Assembly: GCA_043777315.1 (NCBI GenBank)
Contig: JAYVPW010000177.1
Span: 1-45,809, forward strand
Source of the DNA: CAIURC01 sp043777315
GTDB lineage: Bacteria > Verrucomicrobiota > Verrucomicrobiia > Chthoniobacterales > Chthoniobacteraceae
Direction: 5' to 3'
Length of the DNA: 45,809 bases
Positions 38,420 through 45,142 of the stretch are shown here, piece by piece. The notes under the pieces were generated by a model. It had not been told where the DNA came from. It was given only the letters and a program-made list of their open reading frames with translations, and searched no databases. Position 1 is the stretch's first letter; each line of letters starts with the position of its first letter. The position numbers and the translations under genes are program-made.

Positions 38420-39685
38420 ATGCTTTCGAGCCGAGGCCCGCGCGCGGTTCTGAAAAGCGCGCTGTTTCTGTTCGGTCTCATCGGCTCGCTGGTGGCCGGC
38501 GAAACGGAGTGGCCGCAATTCCGCGGGCCGACCGGACAGGGTTTGTCCCGCGCGACGAACGTGCCGGTGACGTGGAGCGCGACGGAGAAAATCGCGTGGA
38601 AAATCGAGGTGCCGGGGCGGGCGTGGTCGTCGCCAGTGGTGGCGGGCGGGCGGGTCTATTTGACGAGCGCGGTGACCACGACCGGCGGCGACCCGACGCT
38701 CCGCGCGCTGTGTTTCGATGCGGGCGATGGACGCGTGATTTGGGACACGGAAGTCTTTCACCCCGACCCCGGCAGCGCCGCCGCGATGCACCGGAAAAAC
38801 TCGCCCGCGAGCGGCACCCCGATCGTCACGGGCGACCGGCTGTTCGTGCATTTCGGCCACATGGGGACGGCGGCGCTCGACCTCTCCGGCGCAGTCGTCT
38901 GGCGGCAGGAGGGGCTGAAATATTCGCCGATTCACGGGACCGGCGGATCGCCCGTTCTCGTCGGGGACGAGCTGGTTTTTAGCTGCGACGGCGAGCGCGA
39001 TCCGTTCGTCGCCGCGCTCGATGCGAAGACCGGCGCGGTGCGCTGGAAGACGCCGCGCAACACGCCCGCGCGGAAGCCGTTTTCCTTTTCCACACCGCTC
39101 GCGATCGAGCTGGATGGCACCACGCAAATCATCATTCCGGGAAGCGGATTCGTCGGCGCGTATGCCCCCGCCGATGGCCGCGAAATGTGGCGCGTGACCT
39201 ACGGAGAAGGCTACTCGGTGGTCCCTCGCCCTGTCTTCGCGCACGGCCTTCTTTTTCTCAGCTCGAGCTTCGACGTGCCGAACATTTTGGCGGTCAAACC
39301 CGCCGGCGCGACCGGCGATGCGACGGCCACCCACCTCGCGTGGACCTTGCGAAAAGGCGCGCCCCACACCGCCTCGATGCTCGTCCTCGGCGACGAACTT
39401 TACGCAGTGTCCGACGGCGGCATCGCGACCTGCGCCGATGCGCGGACCGGCGAAGTGCATTGGACCGAGCGCCTCGGCGGCGACTTCTCCGCCTCCCCCG
39501 TCGCCGCGGAAGGCCGCATCTATTTTCAAAACGAATCCGGCGTCGGCACCGTGATCAAGGCTGGCACGAAGTTCGAACAGCTCTCCAAAAACGACCTCGG
39601 CGAACGCACCCTCGCCTCCCCCGCGCCCATCGACGGCGCGCTCTTTCTCCGCTCCGAATCGCACCTCTGGAAAGTCGTGCCGTAG
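38420..39685 (+). CDS. Exported PQQ-type beta-propeller protein
   Basis: 421 residues. Signal peptide (VLKSALFLFGLIGSLVAGE), then WPQFRGPTGQGLSRATNVP, the common start of planctomycetal/verrucomicrobial PQQ-like propellers, and repeated blades (RVYLTSAV, LFVHFGHMGTAALDLSGAVV, ELVFSCDGERDPFVAALDAK, GEVHWTERLGG). No catalytic site of a quinoprotein dehydrogenase is seen, so a binding or scaffold role in the periplasm is likelier. It starts 2 bp after guaA stops. Confidence 0.9.
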   Translation: MLSSRGPRAVLKSALFLFGLIGSLVAGETEWPQFRGPTGQGLSRATNVPVTWSATEKIAWKIEVPGRAWSSPVVAGGRVYLTSAVTTTGGDPTLRALCFDAGDGRVIWDTEVFHPDPGSAAAMHRKNSPASGTPIVTGDRLFVHFGHMGTAALDLSGAVVWRQEGLKYSPIHGTGGSPVLVGDELVFSCDGERDPFVAALDAKTGAVRWKTPRNTPARKPFSFSTPLAIELDGTTQIIIPGSGFVGAYAPADGREMWRVTYGEGYSVVPRPVFAHGLLFLSSSFDVPNILAVKPAGATGDATATHLAWTLRKGAPHTASMLVLGDELYAVSDGGIATCADARTGEVHWTERLGGDFSASPVAAEGRIYFQNESGVGTVIKAGTKFEQLSKNDLGERTLASPAPIDGALFLRSESHLWKVVP

Positions 39686-39699
39686 TTCCGAAGCGGTTG

Positions 39700-39945
39700 T
39701 AGCCGGGGTCAGTGACCCTGGCGGCGCACGGCGACCAGCTCGCGGCGGCGCGGCTCGCGGGCTCCGGCGTGCTGTCGGCGAAGTTGAAAACTTGGCCGGT
39801 CGGCCCCGTCATCTGGAGCATGTCGTCGGCGGTCTGGAGGAAGCCGGGCGCTTTCTTGAGGTCGCAGGTCGAGCCGAAAGTCGTCCGCAGCGCCTCGGCG
39901 ATGAAGACGTAAAAAGTCGTGCCGTACGCCCAATATCCCGTCCCT
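39700..39945 (-). pseudogene. Heparinase II/III-like fragment
   Basis: A short internal piece: GYWAYGTTFYVFIAEALRTT, FGSTCDLKKAPGFLQTADD, MLQMTGPTGQVFNFADSTP. This matches the central helical part of heparinase/alginate-lyase-type proteins. The frame breaks near 39938, and no start or C-terminal domain is present. It continues directly from a beta-helix fragment on the 5' side. Confidence 0.6.
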
Positions 39946-39954
39946 CCGAATACG

Positions 39955-40255
39955 CACCCGACGGCGCGTAAATCTCCGCGGCGACACGCACATTTCGCGG
40001 CTGCGCACCGGGCGCGAGCTCGAGCGTGATCCATTTCTCGGGCGCACCGCTTTTGTTGAAAATGACGCCGCCGCCGAGCGGAAAGTGCCGGCCATCAGCA
40101 GGATCGTGTCGCCCGCCTCCGCCGCCGCGAGCCCCTTTTTGATGGTCTGAAAAGCCGTCGCCTCCGTGCGCCCGTCCGCCTGATCCGACCCGGCGGCGGA
40201 GACATAAAAACTCGGCGCGGAGAGACTCACATTATCGATGCGAATGAGCTGCCGA
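39955..40255 (-). pseudogene. Right-handed beta-helix (DUF1565-like) fragment, frameshifted
   Basis: IRIDNVSLSAPSFYVSAAGS, DGRTEATAFQTIKKGLAAAE and AGDTILLMAGTFR are the start of a parallel beta-helix protein. After a frame change near 40085 it continues GGVIFNKSGAPEKWITLELA and PGAQPRNVRVAAEIYAPSG, then stops abruptly at heparinase-like sequence. No start or end of a gene is present. Confidence 0.6.
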
Positions 40256-40264
40256 TCAGCCTTG

Positions 40265-40544
40265 GGCCGAGGTTGCGGGGCATCGCGCCGATCGCGCCGA
40301 TGCTCGGGCGTCCCGGCAGGTTGTGGCCGCAGAGCAGGTGCGTCACGGCGGGCGCGTGATTGATCTGCTCGCCGTGCATCGAGCGGATGAAAGTGAGGTC
40401 GTCCGCGATGGCCGCGGTGTGCGGCAGCAGATCGCTCACCCACATGCCGGACTGCCCGCGCCGGCTCCCGCCGAAGGCCGCCGGCAGGCACCGCTTCCCC
40501 TTTTGATTGGCCGTCATCGTCGTCAGCCGCAAGCCGCCGAGCAC
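40265..40544 (-). pseudogene. DUF1501 (planctomycetal sulfatase-like) fragment
   Basis: RRGQSGMWVSDLLPHTAAIA, DDLTFIRSMHGEQINHAPAV and GHNLPGRPSIGA match the N-terminal third of DUF1501 proteins. The signal peptide and the rest are missing. DUF1501 genes normally follow DUF1549/DUF1553 (PSD1) genes, and a PSD1 fragment lies immediately upstream on the same strand. This suggests one operon that has lost large internal parts. Confidence 0.7.
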
Positions 40545-40564
40545 GCTCTCCGGGATGTTTTACC

Positions 40565-40740
40565 CGCGCTGTTTTTGCAGCTCCGGCTTGTCGTCGAAAA
40601 GGTGAGCCCGTTCGTGGCGAGCGTCTTTTCCACGAAGTAATCGATCGGATTCACGCCCGCCGGAACCGCCGACCGGACCGGCGCGACGAAGGCCCAGTGC
40701 GGCTCGTATTTCGCACCCTCCGCGACCGAGCGGCGCAGCG
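40565..40740 (-). pseudogene. PSD1/DUF1549 fragment
   Basis: On the minus strand, VAEGAKYEPHWAFVAPVRSA, VPAGVNPIDYFVEKTLATNG and LTF match the start of a DUF1549 domain (W-x-F-x-P-v...N-P-I-D-x-F-v...L...G-L). The frame breaks at a TTTTCGACGAC stretch. The remaining DUF1549 and all of DUF1553 are missing. Confidence 0.6.
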
Positions 40741-40741
40741 T

Positions 40742-41208
40742 TTAGTCCCGCCGCCGGGATCACCACCGGCCCCACCCTCGGCGGCGGAAAATCCTCATCC
40801 GTCGCCACGAGCAGCGGCGTGAAGCTGGCAAAAGAAACGTCGTCTGAGACATCCCCGCGGAAGCGCCGCGGAAAACCGTACGCGCCGCGTTCGACCGGCT
40901 GGAAATCGACCAGCACCGGCGCGAGCGCGATTGAGCTCGAATTCGCGCTCGTCCGCGAAAATCACCCGAAGCCCATCCTGACCATCCGCGAGCCACGCGC
41001 ACGCGGCCGCGGCTTTCAGAAAATCCGGCTGGCCGACCACGACTGCACGCTCGAGCCGGGCGTCATTTACCGATGGGTCATCGCCGTCGTGCGCGATCCC
41101 GCGAGCCGTTCGCGCGACATCGTTTCCAGCGCTCGCATCCAGCGTGTGCCACCGCTTCCGCTCGCCCGCCCCCACGCGGCCGACTACGCGCTCGGCGGCA
41201 TCTGGTAA
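40742..41208 (+). pseudogene. DUF928-like fragment
   Basis: Plus-strand reading that ends at a TAA at 41206-41208. The end, HDCTLEPGVIYRWVIAVVRD then RSRDIVSSARIQRV, matches the core of DUF928 (L-x-x-G-x-x-Y-R-W...V...IQR-V). The earlier half is poorly conserved, and the N-terminal part and signal are absent at the 40741 junction. It may be expressed from a GTG at 40819, but I regard it as a remnant. Confidence 0.5.
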
Positions 41209-41404
41209 AAACCGGCTATCGCCCCGGTCCGCCACAAGACGGCATGAATGTGGCCCTTTCGCGGACCCAAGCCGAAAACTCGGCGATTGCGGGAATCACG
41301 CACAGCCATAAACTGCGAGCCATGCAGTGCAGTGCTCGAGTCCGCCGAGGCGTCACCCTTGCACAAATTGCTCCACGCGAAGGGTATTCGTAATTTTCAG
41401 AGAA

Positions 41405-41486
41405 GCCGGGGTGGCGAAATTGGCAGACGCGCCAGACTTAGGATCTGGTTCCGAAAGGATTAGGGGTTCGAGTCCCCTCCCCGGCA
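41405..41486 (+). tRNA. tRNA-Leu (anticodon UAG)
   Basis: Acceptor GCCGGGG pairs with CCCCGGC; discriminator A; CCA is not encoded. The anticodon stem CCAGA/TCTGG holds loop CTTAGGA, giving UAG, which reads CUN leucine codons. The variable arm is long, as in class II tRNAs. T loop TTCGAGT is normal. Upstream, TTGCTC (41368) and TAATTT (41391), 17 bases apart, are a weak promoter candidate. Confidence 0.97.
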
Positions 41487-41502
41487 TTTCGTCTGAAATG
41501 CC
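41483..41502 (+). terminator. Hairpin overlapping the tRNA-Leu 3' end
   Basis: GGCATTTC and GAAATGCC form a perfect 8-bp stem with loop GTCT. It begins within the last bases of the tRNA. There is no T run, so the terminator role is weak; it could instead mark an insertion boundary at the tRNA end. Confidence 0.35.
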
Positions 41503-41579
41503 GTCAGTCTGCGTCGCCGCTACTCTTCGGAGCCGGCGGCGGATTTGCACTTCGTGCTGCGCCTGCGCGGCTTTCAGCA

Positions 41580-41709
41580 TCGTGTAGGTCTTGCCCACGC
41601 CGGGACACACACCGAAGAAAATCTTCAGCCGTCCGCGCCGCGCCCGCTCGCTGTCGCGCTGGATCGAAGCGAGCAGCGCGTCGGGATTTGGCCGCTCGTC
41701 GTCGCTCAT
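41580..41709 (-). pseudogene. kdpD: kdpD remnant (N terminus only)
   Basis: Starts MSDDERPNPDALLASIQRDS and continues RRGRLKIFFGVCPGVGKTYT with the KdpD P-loop (GVCPGVGKT). Homology ends after MLKAAQAQHEVQ. The open frame then runs through the tRNA on the wrong strand and is not protein-like. KdpD is a potassium sensor kinase of about 900 residues, so over 95 percent is missing. It starts 10 bp after the toxin gene stop. Confidence 0.75.
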
Positions 41710-41719
41710 CGCGCCCCGC

Positions 41720-42142
41720 TCACCGCGTCAGGATCACGTCGAAACCCAGCGCCCGCGCGGCTTTGGCCTGCTGGTCGTCATTGGTGAAAAGGCGACGCAA
41801 ACCGAGATCCTGCATCACCGCAAGATGCAGCCGATCGAGGGTCGCGCAGTAGCCAGAGGGAAGCTGGCCTTCCGCAATCTCGAAAATGCGATACCCGACT
41901 CGTTCGAAGGAGAAGGTTGGCAACTCGATCAGGCGCTGTAGCTGGACCTGCCGTCGGCTCGCTGTCCGGGCAGAAATCTCACCGGCCGCCACCAGCGAAC
42001 TGATCACCACGAGTGCTTCCAAGCGTGCCAGCGCCGAAACGATCAGATTGGTTTCCGTTTCGACGATTTCGGCCACGCGGCCCGAGTCTGGTTCGCTGGC
42101 CAGCAATTTCACAACGATGCTGCCGTCGAGATAAAGGCTCAT
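41720..42142 (-). CDS. vapC: PIN-domain toxin (VapC-like)
   Basis: 140 residues with a PIN fold: first acid in SLYLDGSIVVKLLASEPDSG, middle Glu in LIVSALARLEALVVISSLVA, and the distal acids in YCATLDRLHLAVMQDLGLRR and LFTNDDQQAKAARALG. VapC toxins cleave tRNA or rRNA. It overlaps the antitoxin gene (ATGA at 42139-42142). The gene is intact, in contrast to the broken kdp genes on both sides. Confidence 0.92.
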   Translation of the reverse strand: MSLYLDGSIVVKLLASEPDSGRVAEIVETETNLIVSALARLEALVVISSLVAAGEISARTASRRQVQLQRLIELPTFSFERVGYRIFEIAEGQLPSGYCATLDRLHLAVMQDLGLRRLFTNDDQQAKAARALGFDVILTR

Positions 42143-42432
42143 GCCGGCTTGATCGGAACCAAAGCGTGTCCCTTGTCGCGCATTTCCCGCAGAATTTCGT
42201 CTGTGGAGCGACGCCCTGGCTTGTCATCCGCGGAGATGCGCTTGAGCCATTTCATATGCTCCTCGGCGTTGAAGCGCTTGACCTTTCCTCGCTTCACCAC
42301 GGGAGCGACATAAGGAACGATCTTCGCCACAGGCTTGGAGTCGCGCGTCACGATGATCTCGCCTTCCTCGGCGAGCATCCTCTCCGCTTCGGGCCAGCGC
42401 TGACGAATATCCCGGACGGTCATGGTTTTCAT
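42139..42432 (-). CDS. Phd/YefM-type antitoxin paired with VapC
   Basis: 97 residues. The N-terminal DNA-binding part TVRDIRQRWPEAERMLAEEG, EIIVTRDSKPVAKIVPY is the Phd/YefM fold. The C-terminal half (SADDKPGRRSTDEILREMRD) is the toxin-binding tail. Translationally coupled to the toxin gene; such pairs repress their own promoter. It lies 47 bp after the kdpC remnant. Confidence 0.9.
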   Translation of the reverse strand: MKTMTVRDIRQRWPEAERMLAEEGEIIVTRDSKPVAKIVPYVAPVVKRGKVKRFNAEEHMKWLKRISADDKPGRRSTDEILREMRDKGHALVPIKPA

Positions 42433-42479
42433 GATTCTGGGCTAACATGTTTCACACCGATTCACCAGCGAGAGTTTTC

Positions 42480-42690
42480 AGAGCGAGTCCAGCGCGCGCT
42501 TGAGAGCCCGGACATTGACGCGCGGGTCGCCGAGGAAACCGAGTTGGGGCGGCTCCGTGAGCTGGTTGACGAGCGCGCTGATTTTCTCCGGCGGCAGGTT
42601 GCGGGCTGGCGCGACGCGGGCGATTTGGAGTCGCGCGGCGGCGGGCGAAAGGTGCGGGTCGAGTCCGCTGCCGCTGGCGGAGCACCGCGC
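42480..42690 (-). pseudogene. kdpC: kdpC remnant (C-terminal part)
   Basis: Reading on the minus strand, ASGSGLDPHLSPAAARLQIA, RVAPARNLPPEKISALVNQL and LGFLGDPRVNVRALKRALDS match the C-terminal half of KdpC, ending at a natural TGA. The N-terminal membrane segment is absent. It is joined, out of frame, directly to the kdpB start. Confidence 0.85.
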
Positions 42691-42817
42691 CGACGAGCAC
42701 GGCGAACATCACCGGATTGCGCCACTGGATGCGCGGATCGAGCTTGCGAAACGAGTCGGTGATCGCGGGTTTCAACAGCGCCGGCTCGAGGATGGAGCTC
42801 TGCGGTTTGGTGCTCAT
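42690..42817 (-). pseudogene. kdpB: kdpB remnant (N terminus only)
   Basis: STKPQSSILEPALLKPAITD then SFRKLDPRIQWRNPVMFAVL and VGAVL are the first 45 or so residues of KdpB, the P-type ATPase subunit. Everything from the second membrane helix on, including the phosphorylation DKTGT site, is missing. The junction to kdpC lies near 42690. Confidence 0.85.
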
Positions 42818-42851
42818 GATTTTGAAAAAAAGAAAGTGTGGAGACGTGGGA

Positions 42852-43510
42852 TCAGAACGTGCGGCCGGCGCGCATGAGGAAGTGCTCGACGACCGGGCCG
42901 AGCGAGAGCGCGGGGAAAAAGGTGAGCGCGCCGACGATGAGGATCACGGCGAGGAGGAGGACGGCGAAGGTCGCGCGGTGGGTCGGAAAAGTGCCCGCGC
43001 TCGGCGGCGCGATTTTTTTCGCGGCGAGGCTGCCAGTCCGAGATATTCCGGCGTGCGGCCGACCATCAGGCCCGCGAGGAAGACGGTGAGGATGACGAAC
43101 ATCAGCATCCCGTAAAGTCCCGCGCCGACGCCGCCGAAGATGACCTCGCCGAGCATCATGTGGACCAGCCGCACGAGGCCGCCGAGGGGCGAAAAGGAAT
43201 CGTGCATCGCGTTCACCGCGCCGCACGAGGCGTCGGTCGTCGCGGTCGCAAAAATTGCGGTGCCGAAGTTGCCGAAGCGGACCTCCTTGCCCTCGATCGC
43301 GACGGGTAAATTCGTCGCGGGATTCGTCCGCACCTCGGCCCACCAGAGCGTCGCGAGGCCGGTGAGAAAGAGCGCGAGCATCACGCCGAAGAGCGTCCCA
43401 CCTTGCCGACGGTCGCCGGCCATTTTGCCGAACATCGACGTGAGCGCGGCGGGGATCGCGAAGATCGCGAGGATCTGGAGGAAGTTGGAAAGCGGCGCGT
43501 TTGGCAGCAG
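42852..43510 (-). pseudogene. kdpA: kdpA remnant (C-terminal half, frameshifted)
   Basis: APLSNFLQILAIFAIPAALT, GNFGTAIFATATTDASCGAV, NAMHDSFSPLGGLVRLVHMM, LGEVIFGGVGAGLYGMLMFV and AGLMVGRTPEYLG are characteristic of the potassium-channel-like KdpA, including its third and fourth selectivity-type loops. A frame change near 43030 is followed by AAKKIAPPSAGTFPTHRATF and a natural end GPVVEHFLMRAGRTF. The N-terminal half is missing and sequence on the 5' side belongs to another protein. Confidence 0.85.
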
Positions 43511-43514
43511 CCTG

Positions 43515-44107
43515 GCGGTGAATAACGACCGCCACGACCGCCGACCGGCGTGCTGCATTTGAACGACGGCGTCGATGCCGCATTCACGGCGGAGGCGCAC
43601 ATCACCGTCAACCCCGGCGGCACCCTCGCCCCCGGCAACAGCCCCGGCATCCTCACCAGCGCCGCCAGCCTCAGAGACTGTCCAGGAAGTCAGGCGTCTC
43701 GCCTGACCGGGGGCGTCTCACCCGGCGTGTCAGGCGGGACGCCTGACTTCCTCCGCGCCGAGATCCCTTCTTTCGACTTATTACACAGTCTCTCACCGCG
43801 AACACCCCGCTCGCCCTCGACCTCACCGGCTTCGACCCCGCCGACGACGGCAGCATGAGCTTCCTCATCGTGAACAACACCGGTGCCAACCCCATCGGCA
43901 CCACCGGTGGCCTCTTCACCTCCCACGGCACCTCCCTCCCCGAAGGCGCGTTCTTCACCACCGGCGGCCAGCAATTTTCCATCACCGACACCGGGGGCAG
44001 CGGCGGCAACGATGTCCTCCTCGTCGCCATCCCCGAGCCCACCGCCCCCGCCGCCCTCCTCGCCGGCCTCACTACGCTCCTCGCCCTCCCGCGCCTCCGC
44101 CGCCGCC
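43515..44107 (+). pseudogene. Autotransporter-repeat/PEP-CTERM protein, 3' remnant broken by a repeat
   Basis: The first part reads TGVLHLNDGVDAAFTAEAHI and TVNPGGTLAPGNSPGILTSA, typical of autotransporter-associated repeats. It is interrupted by a repeat (43673-43793), then resumes in another frame as TPLALDLTGFDPADDGSMSF and GGNDVLLVAIPEPTAPAALL, with the PEP-CTERM sorting tail (PEP, hydrophobic segment LLAGLTTLLALP, then RLRRRR). The start is missing, replaced by the kdpA remnant on the opposite strand. The second frame stays open after RRRR through a 21-bp tandem repeat to 44328. Confidence 0.75.
43673..43793. repeat. MITE-like repeat containing GGAAG/CTTCC palindrome, copy 4
   Basis: Outer arms AGAGACTGT (43673-43681) and ACAGTCTCT (43785-43793). 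Inside, GGAAGTCAGGCGTCTCGCCT (43685 on) and GTCAGGCGGGACGCCTGACT (43729 on) form the same palindrome as 15091, 24055 and 25783. It splits the PEP-CTERM reading frame. Confidence 0.8.
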
Positions 44108-44157
44108 GATTCCCGGTCTCCCTTGCTCATTTCAGGACCCAGAGAAACGCGGGACGA

Positions 44158-44250
44158 CATGACGGAAACGCCGTGGTCGGCTCTCAAAACGGTGCGGTCG
44201 GCTTTCCAAACGCCGCGGTCGGTTTTGGAAACGCCGCGGTCGCCGGGGAA
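44158..44250 (+). repeat. 21-bp tandem repeat, about four units
   Basis: Units of the form AACGCCGCGGTCGG plus a variable TTTTGGA or TTTCCA part. It is read in frame as seven-residue repeats (NAAVGFG, NAAVAGE, NGAVGFP). It lies between the PEP-CTERM remnant and modA. The 44108-44308 stretch otherwise contains no gene. Confidence 0.8.
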
Positions 44251-44308
44251 AACGCACGGGAAGCGATCGCTGATTGCTCGAAGGCTGCCCGCCCCTCAAT
44301 CTACCGCC

Positions 44309-45142
44309 ATGACGACGCCGATCTCTGATGCCTCGCCGACGATGAGCATCCGACTCCTGGGGCGCGCGCTGCTGCTTTTCCTTTTTGCGGTGGGGGCCGG
44401 GGTTTCAGTGCGGGGGGCGGAGGCGTCGCAGCCGCTGCGGATCGCGGCGGCGGCGGATCTGAAGTTCGCGCTCGATGAGCTGCTGGCGGAGTTTCATCAA
44501 GTTCACCCGGAGCACGAGGCGGTGCCGACTTACGGTTCGTCGGGGACGCTTTTCGCGCAGATCGAGCAGGGCGCGCCGTTTGATCTTTTCCTTTCCGCCG
44601 ACGTGAAATTCCCGCGCCGACTGATCGAGCGCGGCGCGGCGGAGGCGGATTCGCTCTTTCTCTACGCGATCGGGCATCTCGTGGTCTGGGTGCCGCGGGA
44701 GTCGCGGGTCGATGTGGCGGCGCTGGGGATGCGGAGCCTGCTGGAGGGGAGCGTGCGGAAGGTGGCGATCGCCAATCCGGCGGTGGCGCCGTATGGGGCG
44801 GCGGCGGTGGCGGCGATGAAGAGCCTCGAGGTCCACGAGGCAGTGAGCGGGAAGCTGGTGCTGGGGGAAAATGTGGCGCAGGCCGCGCAGTTCGTGCAGT
44901 CGGGGGCGGCGGAGGCGGGGGTGATTTCGCTCTCGCTGGCGCTGGCACCGAAGATGAGGGAGGCGGGGCGTTTCTGGGAGGTGCCGGCGACGGCGTTCCC
45001 GAAGCTGGAGCAGGCCGGGGTGATCCGCACGGGGGCGGCGAACCGGGCGGGGGCCGTGCTGTTGCGCGCCTTTTTCGCGGAGCCCGCGGGCCGCGCGATC
45101 CTGCGGCGCTACGGCTTCGCGGTGCCGGATGAGGCGAGGTAA
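44309..45142 (+). CDS. modA: Molybdate ABC transporter substrate-binding protein ModA
   Basis: Periplasmic molybdate/tungstate-binding protein. 277 residues from the ATG at 44309; the ATG at 44342 (MSIRLLGRALLLFLFAVGAG) begins the signal peptide directly and is equally likely. Mature part: PLRIAAAADLKFALDELLAE, PTYGSSGTLFAQIEQGAPFD, LFLSADVKFPRRLIERG, VRKVAIANPAVAPYGAAAVA and LVLGENVAQAAQFVQSGAAE, the usual ligand-binding blocks. Adjacent to modB with no gap. No ModE-type operator was recognised. Confidence 0.95.
   Translation: MTTPISDASPTMSIRLLGRALLLFLFAVGAGVSVRGAEASQPLRIAAAADLKFALDELLAEFHQVHPEHEAVPTYGSSGTLFAQIEQGAPFDLFLSADVKFPRRLIERGAAEADSLFLYAIGHLVVWVPRESRVDVAALGMRSLLEGSVRKVAIANPAVAPYGAAAVAAMKSLEVHEAVSGKLVLGENVAQAAQFVQSGAAEAGVISLSLALAPKMREAGRFWEVPATAFPKLEQAGVIRTGAANRAGAVLLRAFFAEPAGRAILRRYGFAVPDEAR

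Noticed and set aside
41405..41502. tRNA-Leu as attachment site of an integrated island
   Set aside because: No integrase gene and no second copy of the tRNA 3' end were found in the window.
41353..41580. Extension of kdpD through the tRNA region
   Set aside because: The frame is open, but the sequence is the complement of tRNA-Leu and shows no KdpD similarity.
44158..44250. CRISPR array
   Set aside because: The units are contiguous 21-bp tandem repeats with no spacers, and no cas genes are in the window.
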